Made by a program: the position numbers and the translations under genes. A stretch of 56,362 nucleotides of DNA from Desulfobacterales bacterium (lineage in GTDB: Bacteria > Desulfobacterota > Desulfobacteria > Desulfobacterales > UBA11574). The stretch lies in assembly GCA_022340885.1 (NCBI GenBank), contig JAJDND010000059.1, positions 1 through 56,362 of the forward strand, read 5' to 3'. A model generated the notes under the pieces. The model searched no databases, was not told where the DNA came from, and worked only from the letters and a program-made list of their open reading frames with translations. Shown piece by piece: positions 33,884-41,977 of this stretch. Within the stretch, counting starts at the first letter, position 1. Every line of letters starts with the position of its first letter.

Positions 33884-35388
33884 AAACGTTTCTGATGTAT
33901 AAAGACCGTGATTTTAACCTTCAGCAGAATTTGCCGGCCAATGAAGAAGCACTGATGCAAGACCTGGAACTGGAAACCCTTTTCAATGCCATGGCCCTCG
34001 GTGATGAATTTATATTTGAGGTGGCAAAAAAAGCGGTTATCGGCGCAATGAACACCGATCTTGAAACCATACGGTATCGCCAAGGTATTCTCAAAGACTG
34101 CCTGAAAAATTCAGCCATAGTCAGGGACATCTACCAGATTCCCATAGAATCGATGAAAAATAAAAAAAAACATTGGTATAGTATTTTCAGTTCTTCCCCC
34201 AGTGCGTTACTGGCCAATGCGACAGAGCTGATGCAGATGTTTGTGGGCCTGCTTATAAAACTTAAGAATATCGCCGATGAAAACGCAGATAAATTTGAGT
34301 CGGAAGGATTTGCGAGGTTTTTTGCAATGATTCGCAAAGAACTTGAAGATGAGTACATCGAAGACATTCAAGATCATTTGAGAGAGCTGAAATTTCGCGA
34401 AGGCGTCTTGATCAGCGCTGAACTGGGGGAAGGCAATGAAGGCAACGGTTATATGCTCCGCAAAGCCATTGAGAAAAAACAGCGTTGGATAAAACGGGTT
34501 CTGGTCAAAAAACCGCCGGTCTATTCTTTTTCCATCCATCCTCGAGATGAAGCCGGCGCCAGGGCGCTGTCGGAATTAAAGACGAGAGGGATCAATCTGG
34601 CAGCCAACGCACTGGGCCAGTCCGCTGATCACATCGACAACTTTTTTAAAATGCTGCAGGTCGAGCTGGCTTTTTATATCGGCTGTTTGAATTTATATGA
34701 ACAGCTTGAACAAATAGATGAGCCCATATCCTTTCCCCGGCCGGCAACTCTCGATGAACGCAGACATTTTTCCCATGGCTTATACGATGTCTGTCTGGCC
34801 TTGACCATGAAACAAAAAATCATCGGCAATGATGTGAACGCCGACGATAAAGACCTCGTCATCATCACCGGCGCCAACCAGGGTGGCAAATCGACTTTTT
34901 TACGAAGCATGGGCTTGGCGCAATTGATGATGCAGTGCGGGATGTTTGTGCCGGCAGAGTTCTTTTGTTCCAATATTTGTGATGGCCTTTTCACACATTA
35001 TCAACGGGAAGAAGACGCTGCCATGGAAAGCGGCAAACTCGATGAAGAACTTGTCAGAATGAGTGTTATCGCAGACAATATAAGGGATAATTCTCTGTTG
35101 TTGTTTAATGAATCATTTGCCGCGACAAACGAGAGAGAAGGCTCGGAAATTGCGCGGCAGATAACCCGCGCATTGGTAGAAAAGCGCATCAAAGTCTTCT
35201 TTGTCACACACCTTTATGAATTCGCCCATGCGCTTTACAAGAAAGATATGGAAAACACCATTTTTCTTAGGGCCGAAAGGCAAGCCGACGGCACCCGCAC
35301 CTTTAAAGTCGTGGAAGGCGCACCATTGGAAACCAGCTACGGAGAAGATCTGTATCGGGCGATTTGGTTTGACAGGGACTCATCATGA
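33880..35388 (+). CDS. MutS-like ATPase, second of a pair
   Basis: This 502-residue paralogue of the preceding gene starts MKTFLMYKDRDFNLQQNLP. Walker A is GANQGGKS (331-338) and the Walker B region is SLLLFNESFAATNEREGSEIA. The helical lever region (~50-310) is MutS-like, but there is no mismatch-binding domain. The four-base overlap with the first copy predicts a heterodimer, in the same way that MutS dimers share ATP sites. A MutS-related class is among the fluoride-riboswitch-linked genes as I remember the literature. Confidence 0.85.
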   Translation: MKTFLMYKDRDFNLQQNLPANEEALMQDLELETLFNAMALGDEFIFEVAKKAVIGAMNTDLETIRYRQGILKDCLKNSAIVRDIYQIPIESMKNKKKHWYSIFSSSPSALLANATELMQMFVGLLIKLKNIADENADKFESEGFARFFAMIRKELEDEYIEDIQDHLRELKFREGVLISAELGEGNEGNGYMLRKAIEKKQRWIKRVLVKKPPVYSFSIHPRDEAGARALSELKTRGINLAANALGQSADHIDNFFKMLQVELAFYIGCLNLYEQLEQIDEPISFPRPATLDERRHFSHGLYDVCLALTMKQKIIGNDVNADDKDLVIITGANQGGKSTFLRSMGLAQLMMQCGMFVPAEFFCSNICDGLFTHYQREEDAAMESGKLDEELVRMSVIADNIRDNSLLLFNESFAATNEREGSEIARQITRALVEKRIKVFFVTHLYEFAHALYKKDMENTIFLRAERQADGTRTFKVVEGAPLETSYGEDLYRAIWFDRDSS

Positions 35389-35409
35389 AATCGGGAATGT
35401 CTTTGTTTT

Positions 35410-36696
35410 TCAACCTTCCTTGATAATTTGAATTCTGGCCGCCGGAGGTGTTTTGGCCATTAATAACGTGCCGGCCAACCCCACGATAACGGCGTACCCA
35501 AAGCCCCATTTCGGGCTTACGGCCGTCCATAATGCACCGACGATAATACTGGACGCAAAATCTCCTATGCCGTTGATGGTGCCCAAAAGCCCAAAGGCTG
35601 TTCCGGCAATGGAATCATCCACATAATCTCGGACCGCCACCGCTTCCATGGTATCCTCCCAGGCAATAAATACGCCGGCCAGGGCAAAACAAAGTGCGAA
35701 CCACGGCACTGAAGAAAAGGCAAAAAAGAATCCGATGAATGTTATAACCGCAACGGCATACCCGGCCGCCAAATAACGGGTTCTTGAAAATCGATGGCTC
35801 AATGCCCCTATGGGATAAGATGCCGCTGCATACACAATGTTTCTTAAGGTATATAGCAGCGCGGCGAGTTTCATGGCCTTCAAAAGGCCGATATTAGGAG
35901 CCAGGACCGTCGTCGTCCGAAGAATCATCAAGGTCGGAGCAAAATCGGCCATTCCGAAAACGCCTACAGCAAGAAGAAATATGCGATACTGCTTTGGCAT
36001 CGCTCTGATTACACCGGTAAACCGGAGCCCGTGATTGGGTGATCGGCGCTTTTCTTTCACCAGAAATGCCATGGAGGCCACGGACAGTATTCCGGGCACC
36101 AGTGTCAGAAGAAAGATGGCTCTGAAATTTTGACCTGCCGCGCCTGATAGAGAAGGGAAAAGATGCTCCGGAAGTTGAGCGATTTCGGGATGAGAAGTGA
36201 TTAAACTCAAAAGCAAGAAGGCGGCAAGCGGTCCTGCAACAGCGCCGGCCGTATCCCCGGCCCTGTGAAAACCAAATGCTTTGGCGCGGTTTTCCTCTGT
36301 TACCGAGTCTGCAAGCATGGCATCTCTGAGGGGGCTCCTTATGCCGCGCCCGAGCCACCCGACAATCCTGCCGGCCAACAGAAGCGGCCATGAAAAGGCA
36401 AAGGCAAAAACCGCTTTGGAAAATCCGGTCAACGCATATCCGATAACCGTCAAATTCTTGCGACTCCCGGTTTTATCTCCCCAATAACCCACGCCGAGCT
36501 TGGAAAAGCTGGAAATGGCATCCGCAGCCCCTTCGATAAATCCCAGGGCCGCAGCCGAAACGCCGATGGTCTGTATGAATTGAGGCAGTACCGCTGTGGC
36601 CATTTCATGACAAAAATCGCTTAAAAAGCTGGTCAGGGCAAAGCCAAAAATATTGCGATTCAGCCATTTCCCTGTAGCCGTCGTCTGCTTTTCCAA
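35410..36696 (-). CDS. Major facilitator superfamily transporter
   Basis: This is a 428-residue MFS protein with about 12 transmembrane segments. The N-terminal half has GFIEGAADAISSFSKLGVGYWGDKTGSRK, the loop 2-3 motif, and the C-terminal half is homologous. It starts with TTG at 36696 after GGAG. It converges on the second MutS-like gene with a 21-base gap and lies 12 bases after the stop of the CPxC-module protein on the same strand, so those two form an operon. The substrate is unknown. Confidence 0.85.
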   Translation of the reverse strand: MEKQTTATGKWLNRNIFGFALTSFLSDFCHEMATAVLPQFIQTIGVSAAALGFIEGAADAISSFSKLGVGYWGDKTGSRKNLTVIGYALTGFSKAVFAFAFSWPLLLAGRIVGWLGRGIRSPLRDAMLADSVTEENRAKAFGFHRAGDTAGAVAGPLAAFLLLSLITSHPEIAQLPEHLFPSLSGAAGQNFRAIFLLTLVPGILSVASMAFLVKEKRRSPNHGLRFTGVIRAMPKQYRIFLLAVGVFGMADFAPTLMILRTTTVLAPNIGLLKAMKLAALLYTLRNIVYAAASYPIGALSHRFSRTRYLAAGYAVAVITFIGFFFAFSSVPWFALCFALAGVFIAWEDTMEAVAVRDYVDDSIAGTAFGLLGTINGIGDFASSIIVGALWTAVSPKWGFGYAVIVGLAGTLLMAKTPPAARIQIIKEG

Positions 36697-36708
36697 TTTG
36701 TTGTGCTC

Positions 36709-38160
36709 CTAGTCAAAAATCGGAAAGCCGGAAAATCTTGCAAGGGCCCGGTGCCAGGCCGATTGTTCGCTTCCTTTGATTTCCGGGCGAGCCGTCCAAG
36801 CCGTTTTCCTCATGGTCTCTTCGAGCTCCCACTCCAGGAGCGCCAGCTTGGCCGATTCAACCCTGATTAAAAATCCGGCAAGTTCATTTGAAGGCCGCAT
36901 GTCAAGCGCATCGACGAAATGTTTGATGCACAATCCATAGCCGTTTTCAAAATCAATACGGTATCGACGCTCTTGAAGCAATGCAAAAAGTAGATTCAGC
37001 CCCCGGGTTTTTGACGAATCCGCCCGGCTGCACAGGGGGCAATAAATGGAAGATGTGATGGTTTTTTTCGGGTCGACTTTTATAATGCCTTGATTATATT
37101 TCTTTTCATTTTTCTTTTGTTTCCGGTTTTTCCTCATTTGTTTCAAATGACGTGCGGCATGATTGACTTTTTCTTGAACGGTTCTAAACGCAGCAAATGC
37201 GGCAGCAAATTGGAGTGCTGGATTTCCCAGACGAATGCATGACCAGACATGTGCATTGCAGGTCGGCAGCACATCGTTTATGGCTTCGAAGTTGCCAATA
37301 GACATAGTATTTTTGTCGAGCCAGGAGATCCATTGGCCCAATGAACGGTAACTGTACAGACAAATCGGGCAGCCTGTATTTTTATTTAACGATGAGATAA
37401 AATCTGCAACAGGGTCCCGGCTTTCAGATATTTTGTAATTCCTGGACAAAGAAAAGTGATTGCCCGGATTCTGTTCGCGGCCTATGCTCAGGTTTAATGC
37501 GTGCCGGACCAGCTCTGATTCAGCCTCGAGTTTAATTCCCTGAATTCTAATGGATTCCAGTTTTTTGATTACCGGCAACATCGCTGCTTCATGACTTGAG
37601 AGCAGCCCGGCAAACACTTTTGGCGAGACGCTGTCGGTTAGACTTTTAAAATGAGGAAAACAGAGTAAGCCCGGGCTGCCGTATCTATTCAGGCTATTTT
37701 TATCTTCTATCATTTTTTTAAAAAACCAAAGCGTTCTTTCCGACATTTCTTGATAGGACGAGCAAACCGGACAGGTTGAACGATCTTCAAAGATTAGCCG
37801 AGAATCATTTTTTCTGTCAGACAGATCCGCAGCCATTCGGTTGAGTACTCGTGAAGCGGTATGTCTGTGAACGGCGGTGATTTGTGACGCCCAGTGATTC
37901 TGTCGATCCAGGTATGCACCATGGTTTGCACAGAATCCCAACGCATGCGTCAAAGATTCAAGAAACACCGGTTCATGGTATTTTTCAATGGAAAACCAGG
38001 AAAAATATTTCCGGTCATGGCGTTCGAGAACACTGCACACCGGGCAGCCTTTTTCCCCCAGACGCCTGAATAGTTCCAGCTCGGAGACGTCAAGGTCGTC
38101 TTTTTTGTCTTTCTTTTTACTATCTTGGCTTTTTAGGCGTTTTAAGAATACCATTGTCAT
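36709..38160 (-). CDS. Protein with four CPxC...CxxH modules (DUF6062-like)
   Basis: This 483-residue cytoplasmic protein repeats one module four times. Each has a CP(V/I/L)C followed 45-80 residues later by C-x2-H: CPVC with CANH, CPVC with CFPH, CPIC with CNAH, and CPLC with CIKH. Such units could each bind one metal ion. The modules are separated by helical linkers and a basic segment (RKNRKQKKNEKK). I start at ATG 38160, preceded by AAGG; the longer reading from 38289 has no support. From memory it resembles DUF6062; no function is assigned. Confidence 0.7.
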   Translation of the reverse strand: MTMVFLKRLKSQDSKKKDKKDDLDVSELELFRRLGEKGCPVCSVLERHDRKYFSWFSIEKYHEPVFLESLTHALGFCANHGAYLDRQNHWASQITAVHRHTASRVLNRMAADLSDRKNDSRLIFEDRSTCPVCSSYQEMSERTLWFFKKMIEDKNSLNRYGSPGLLCFPHFKSLTDSVSPKVFAGLLSSHEAAMLPVIKKLESIRIQGIKLEAESELVRHALNLSIGREQNPGNHFSLSRNYKISESRDPVADFISSLNKNTGCPICLYSYRSLGQWISWLDKNTMSIGNFEAINDVLPTCNAHVWSCIRLGNPALQFAAAFAAFRTVQEKVNHAARHLKQMRKNRKQKKNEKKYNQGIIKVDPKKTITSSIYCPLCSRADSSKTRGLNLLFALLQERRYRIDFENGYGLCIKHFVDALDMRPSNELAGFLIRVESAKLALLEWELEETMRKTAWTARPEIKGSEQSAWHRALARFSGFPIFD

Positions 38161-38292
38161 TGAAACCTTAATACCCGTAACCCGCGAGGTGAAACTAAAA
38201 GAAAAAGCATCGTGAATGAAAGTTTTAGGTTTGATCCAAGGGATGCTCGAAGTGAACCGGAACGGCAGATTGCCGGTGCGTTGGATCATTAA

Positions 38293-38377
38293 AAAACTCC
38301 CGCTTTGATGTGTGGCGGGAGTTTTGTGCGGTAGTTTTAATCAAGACTCCCGCCGGGGGATTGAGCATGGCAGGAGT
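38293..38377 (-). terminator. Two tandem related hairpins; terminator of the moaA operon
   Basis: AAAACTCCCGC (38293-38303) pairs perfectly with 38315-38325, and on the minus strand the stem is followed by T6 (38296-38291). A second hairpin, ACTCCCGCC (38346-38354) with GGCAGGAGT (38369-38377), has almost the same arms. The first is a good intrinsic terminator for minus-strand transcripts coming from moaA. The duplicated arm sequence is unusual for plain terminators. Confidence 0.7.
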
Positions 38378-38478
38378 TATCAGCACGTGCGTGCGGTTAA
38401 TCGGTGAACTCCATCACCGTATTTAAATACTTATACGATTTACTTTATTTTATCAAGGGTAATTTAAATTTGATTTTG

Positions 38479-38546
38479 CCTGGCGCAACGCACCACGTGC
38501 GCAGTCTGAAAAATCGATGGCCACCAGTAAGGTTTGTTTTTCGGAT
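38479..38546 (+). pseudogene. Possible remnant of a REP-associated (Y1) transposase
   Basis: A frame at 38479-38499 encodes PGATHHV, and another frame at 38529-38546 encodes KVCFSD. In Y1/RAYT transposases, PGxxHHV is followed some eight residues later by (K/Q)VFFSD. Order and spacing fit if one small insertion is assumed. Nothing else of the gene survives, so the match could be chance. Confidence 0.3.
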
Positions 38547-38627
38547 TCGCTGTCATCGTCGGAAGTCATCGATCCATCACATCCTTTCCACCAATTTTGT
38601 TCACATCGCTTCCCGGGTATTTCGTGC

Positions 38628-39623
38628 TTACCCGCCTATGGCCCGCATGGTCCGGTTAGATGGGATCTTGGGAGCAATATCGTTTAAATGGTGCTGTTGC
38701 GGTTTGCTTCGCGCTGCATGTTTGATCAAATCCGACAACGCTTGCATGGAAGCGCCTTTTCTCAAAAATCCTTTGATATCAATTTCTTTTTCTGAAAAAA
38801 GGCAGGCCCTGAGTTTTCCGTCGGCGGTGAGCCTTAAGCGGTTGCAGGTTTCGCAGAAATGCCGGCTCAGCGGCGCGATGAAACCGACTTTGCCCGGCGC
38901 TCCGGGAAAAGAATAGAGCGTTGCCGGTCCAAAAGATGGGTCTTTGTCAATTAATTGTAAATTCTCTATCATGTTAATACGGTGAATCATTTCACTGATG
39001 GGCACGAAAAGCGCGCGATGTTTTTCCTTGGTGTAGCCCTGAGTCGGCATGAGTTCAATAAACCGGACATGATAAGGCTTTTCCAGGGTGAGCCCGGCCA
39101 AATCTTCAATTTCATCATCGTTAATGCCGCGCATGACCACCGTATTGATTTTGATGGGATTCATTCCGACCTTTTCCGCGGCTTCAATCCCTTCAAATAC
39201 CTGAGATAGCAAATCTTTCCCGGTTATATTTCTGAACCGTTCGGGTTTCAGCGTGTCGAGGCTGATATTCACCCGCCTGACACCGGCTTCGAAAAGAGGG
39301 GCTGCAAACTCTTTTAAAAGAATACCGTTGGAGGTCATGGCAAGACTTTCAATGCCGTCTATATCCGCCAGCATCCGACAGAGCCGAACCATTCCTTTTC
39401 TTTGGAGGGGTTCTCCGCCGGTGATGCGTATCTTTGAAATTCCGGAATGTACTGCAGCGTTTGTTATCCGGAGAATCTCTTCATAAGAGAGTATTTCGGC
39501 ATGAGAGCGTCTTTTTCGTCCGCCTAAAGGGGCGCAATACAGACAATCGAGGTTGCAGCGGTCGGTAATGGATATCCGCAGATAATCGATGGTTCTGCCG
39601 TATGGATCAACGAGTTTCATCAT
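38628..39623 (-). CDS. moaA: GTP 3',8-cyclase MoaA
   Basis: This 331-residue radical SAM enzyme performs the first step of molybdenum-cofactor synthesis. The N-terminal SAM cluster motif is CNLDCLYC, and the second [4Fe-4S] site is in CETCNRLRL with CLFSE downstream. The protein ends in Gly-Gly, needed for activity in MoaA. The start is ATG 39623 (MMKLVDPYGR) after AAGGGGA; the longer reading from 39764 overlaps the upstream MOSC gene. It overlaps the MOSC gene's end by 17 bases. Confidence 0.94.
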   Translation of the reverse strand: MMKLVDPYGRTIDYLRISITDRCNLDCLYCAPLGGRKRRSHAEILSYEEILRITNAAVHSGISKIRITGGEPLQRKGMVRLCRMLADIDGIESLAMTSNGILLKEFAAPLFEAGVRRVNISLDTLKPERFRNITGKDLLSQVFEGIEAAEKVGMNPIKINTVVMRGINDDEIEDLAGLTLEKPYHVRFIELMPTQGYTKEKHRALFVPISEMIHRINMIENLQLIDKDPSFGPATLYSFPGAPGKVGFIAPLSRHFCETCNRLRLTADGKLRACLFSEKEIDIKGFLRKGASMQALSDLIKHAARSKPQQHHLNDIAPKIPSNRTMRAIGG

Positions 39624-40101
39624 ATTGAGTATTTTCCCCTTGATGATTAAGTATTTGGATGCGATCTTCGGGGCTGATGGCGCCGCCTTTAAGGACTTTG
39701 ACAAAGATGCCCTCCCGGGGCATGACACAATCTCCCACCTGTTTGAATATGGCACAGCGATCATGACATTCCTTGCCGATCTGGGTAACCTCGACCACTG
39801 CGTTTTCTCCGAGTTTCAACCGGGTGCCCACGGGCAGTTCCCAGATCCTGATACCCTCTGTGGTAATGTTTTCGGCAAAATCGCCCGGATTGACGTCAAG
39901 ACCTTTCTTCCTGATTTTGGAAATACTCTCTATGGCCAAAAGACTGAGCTGGCGATGCCAGTCACCGGCATGTGCGTCGTTTTCAAGGCCGTAGTTTTCG
40001 ATCAGACTGCCTTGGAGAATGTTCGTTTTTTTGACACCTTTTTTTAAACTAACGGATACGGCAACGACCTGACCGTTATGATTTTGTACAACATCTTCCA
40101 T
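39607..40101 (-). CDS. MOSC-domain protein
   Basis: This is a 164-residue stand-alone MOSC domain. The conserved elements are GDFAENITTEGI and the Cys region QIGKECHDRCAIF near the presumed cofactor site. MOSC domains deliver or modify the sulfur ligand of molybdenum cofactor. The ATG follows GAAGGAAGG. It lies between the MoeA-like gene and moaA, in the same operon. Confidence 0.88.
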   Translation of the reverse strand: MEDVVQNHNGQVVAVSVSLKKGVKKTNILQGSLIENYGLENDAHAGDWHRQLSLLAIESISKIRKKGLDVNPGDFAENITTEGIRIWELPVGTRLKLGENAVVEVTQIGKECHDRCAIFKQVGDCVMPREGIFVKVLKGGAISPEDRIQILNHQGENTQYDETR

Positions 40102-40135
40102 TCTATGCCTTCCTTCTACCGACGATCATTATCCA

Positions 40136-41167
40136 TCAGCTTCCCTTGCCGAAGGCACAATGCGGATAGGTGCATTCCGGACAATCCTGGCAAAGTCCGC
40201 CATGGCCTAAAAATGCCAGTTCTTTTTTACCTATTTTTTCTCCGGCCAGAATACGGGGAAGGACCAGATCGAGAACGGTGGTGCGGTGATGAAGACCGCA
40301 GGCCGGTACGCCAATCAGCGGCACCTGTCCGATATACGCCACCAGAAACATGGCGCCGGGAAGCGCTGCCGCCCCATAATGAACCTCATCGGCGCCTGCC
40401 AGACGAATTCCTTTTCGGGTCACGTCATCAGGGTCCACACTCATACCGCCGCTTAAAAGAACCAGGTCGCAACCGCGTTCAATATGTGAGCAGATCGCCC
40501 GGCGAATGATTTCAGCATCATCCGGCGCAAAGCTGACGCGATCCACTTCGCAGCCCAGATCGATGAGTTTTCGATTCAAAATGGGTGCAAAACGGTCTTG
40601 GATAAGACCGTGACACACCTCGTCTCCCGTGATGATCAGGCCGGCTTTTCCCTGGCGAAGCGGGTGTACGGAAATCACACCGCCATTTTGAGCGGCAATT
40701 GCGGCGGCCCGTTCAATAGGCGCCCGTTTCATGACCAAAGGGATGGCCCGCGTGGCGGCCACCAGTTCGCCGGCTTTTACCCGCGTGTGATTGTGCATGG
40801 TGGCACACATGACCTCATCGATCATATTAAACGCCGCCAATGCCGCAACATTGACAGCCAGCAACCCGTCGGTATCCGCCTTTAATCCGATTTTTCCTTC
40901 ACGAGGTTCATTTTTCCAAACCACCCCTCTACCGGCCAGGGCTTTGGCCATGATGGCGGCCGCCTCATTTTCATGAATTTCGTCCGCCTCTAAATCAATA
41001 AGATAAAGATGATTCTTCCCGAGTTTCTGCAAATGGCACAAATCTTCATTGCACACTGTGTGCCCTTTATGAAATGCAGCGCCTTTAAATTCCCCGGGCC
41101 GGATTTCGGTGATGTCATGGGCCAGTTTGGTTCCTACCGCATCTTTTAAGTCGATGGTTTTTATCAA
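40136..41167 (-). CDS. Molybdopterin-binding protein with Cys-rich tail (MoeA-like C-terminal fold)
   Basis: This is a 343-residue protein. Its second half has the MogA/MoeA-type molybdopterin-binding fold: GLIITGDEVCHG, LDLGCEVDRVSFAPDD, VLLSGGMSVDPDDVTR, GAAALPGAMFLVAYI and VPLIGVPACGLHH. The N-terminal half is related to the domain seen in CinA/MoeA-like proteins of anaerobes. The C terminus ends in a Cys cluster (CQDCPECTYPHC). The start is TTG 41167, nine bases after GGAGG. It probably handles molybdate or tungstate insertion for formate dehydrogenase-like enzymes. Confidence 0.82.
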   Translation of the reverse strand: MIKTIDLKDAVGTKLAHDITEIRPGEFKGAAFHKGHTVCNEDLCHLQKLGKNHLYLIDLEADEIHENEAAAIMAKALAGRGVVWKNEPREGKIGLKADTDGLLAVNVAALAAFNMIDEVMCATMHNHTRVKAGELVAATRAIPLVMKRAPIERAAAIAAQNGGVISVHPLRQGKAGLIITGDEVCHGLIQDRFAPILNRKLIDLGCEVDRVSFAPDDAEIIRRAICSHIERGCDLVLLSGGMSVDPDDVTRKGIRLAGADEVHYGAAALPGAMFLVAYIGQVPLIGVPACGLHHRTTVLDLVLPRILAGEKIGKKELAFLGHGGLCQDCPECTYPHCAFGKGS

Positions 41168-41233
41168 TTTTTAGCTCCTCCTTCGAACCCGTAATCCCAA
41201 TACGCCAATATTCCGGTTGTGAGCAAATCGAAC

Positions 41234-41911
41234 TTACTTGCCGCTTTCGTGTCGAAGCGCCTTGCCGACAAACATCTGATCCTCTTCTTGAGCGGGCGTC
41301 CAGTTCATATCCGGCCAGATAATTTCTTTTGCTTCCCTAAAGTAAGCCCCTTGCGCGCAGGGCTTGCAAAGAATAAAATCGTTTTGAACCACTTCCCGGT
41401 TGTCTCTGACCACCTGCCCGCATCGACTGCAGGATACTTTTTTGCGTGTCGGACCCGGCAAATCGTATTCGCTCATATCCACCCGAACCTTTTGAACCCT
41501 GAAGAGTACACTGTCCGGCATCCGTTTATACGCCTCAATCTGTCGGGGATACTTTTCGGGTATTTCAGGTGCATAAACCGGTGCCAAATCTCTGGCTTCC
41601 TCCGTGGAAATCACGCGAAACGCCGTTTGTGTTTCCAAATTTATAAACGTCGCAGCCATGATGCCGTAGTCTATAAACTTCAACGACCGGCGGCCCAGTT
41701 TGACGCCGGTGACAAAAGCCACGGCATCGCCGGTGCACCGGTCCATTTCGATAATGACGATAAGTTTTTTAATCTGGTCGATACGGGTCGGTTCATCCAG
41801 GCCGATGAGCCGGCATCCCAGCATCGCCATGCGCACCCCTACCACCTGACCTGGACATAAATGCCCGTGGGCATCGGCTGATTTTTTCAGTAACGTGTCG
41901 AAATCCTGCAT
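41234..41911 (-). CDS. FmdE-family protein (formylmethanofuran dehydrogenase subunit E-like)
   Basis: This is a 225-residue FmdE-type protein with the N-terminal AHGHLCPGQVVGVRMAMLG motif and a C-terminal zinc ribbon (CSRCGQ, then CKPC). FmdE proteins in bacteria accompany molybdenum/tungsten enzymes. I start at ATG 41911 after GGCGG; an in-frame ATG at 41917 is equally possible. A 22-bp palindrome lies 20 bases upstream of the start codon. Confidence 0.82.
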   Translation of the reverse strand: MQDFDTLLKKSADAHGHLCPGQVVGVRMAMLGCRLIGLDEPTRIDQIKKLIVIIEMDRCTGDAVAFVTGVKLGRRSLKFIDYGIMAATFINLETQTAFRVISTEEARDLAPVYAPEIPEKYPRQIEAYKRMPDSVLFRVQKVRVDMSEYDLPGPTRKKVSCSRCGQVVRDNREVVQNDFILCKPCAQGAYFREAKEIIWPDMNWTPAQEEDQMFVGKALRHESGK

Positions 41912-41930
41912 ATGCATATCCGCCGTGGAA

Positions 41931-41952
41931 GTTATGTTAATGTTAACATAAC
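41931..41952. promoter_or_regulatory. Perfect 22-bp palindrome, candidate ModE-type operator
   Basis: GTTATGTTAA (41931-41940) is separated by TG from its exact reverse complement TTAACATAAC (41943-41952). The pattern GTTAT-N12-ATAAC has the same spacing as the E. coli ModE operator as I remember it. The site lies between the FeS-protein gene (ends 41978) and the FmdE start (41911), so a bound repressor would control the FmdE-to-moaA genes. Confidence 0.6.
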
Positions 41953-41977
41953 ATATCACAAAAAAAATTGAAATCAA

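Larger units (their letters stand above)
38161..38627. other. 467-base region between moaA and the CPxC-module gene
   Basis: No intact gene lies here. It contains two related hairpins (38293-38377), a 6-bp hairpin near 38400-38420 and a short transposase-like remnant (38479-38546). The part closest to 38160 carries the Shine-Dalgarno of the CPxC-module gene. Confidence 0.6.

Noticed and set aside
35410-36696. MFS transporter as a member of the fluoride island
   Set aside because: It is on the opposite strand, converges on the operon, and pairs with the CPxC-module gene, so it is not controlled by the riboswitches.
38293-38377. Molybdenum-cofactor riboswitch near moaA
   Set aside because: The hairpins lie downstream of moaA relative to its transcription, and the first is followed by T6 on that strand, which fits a terminator.
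38404-38916. Plus-strand ORF of 170 codons overlapping moaA
   Set aside because: Most of it is the antisense of moaA, and the remainder has no coding character beyond the short transposase-like trace.
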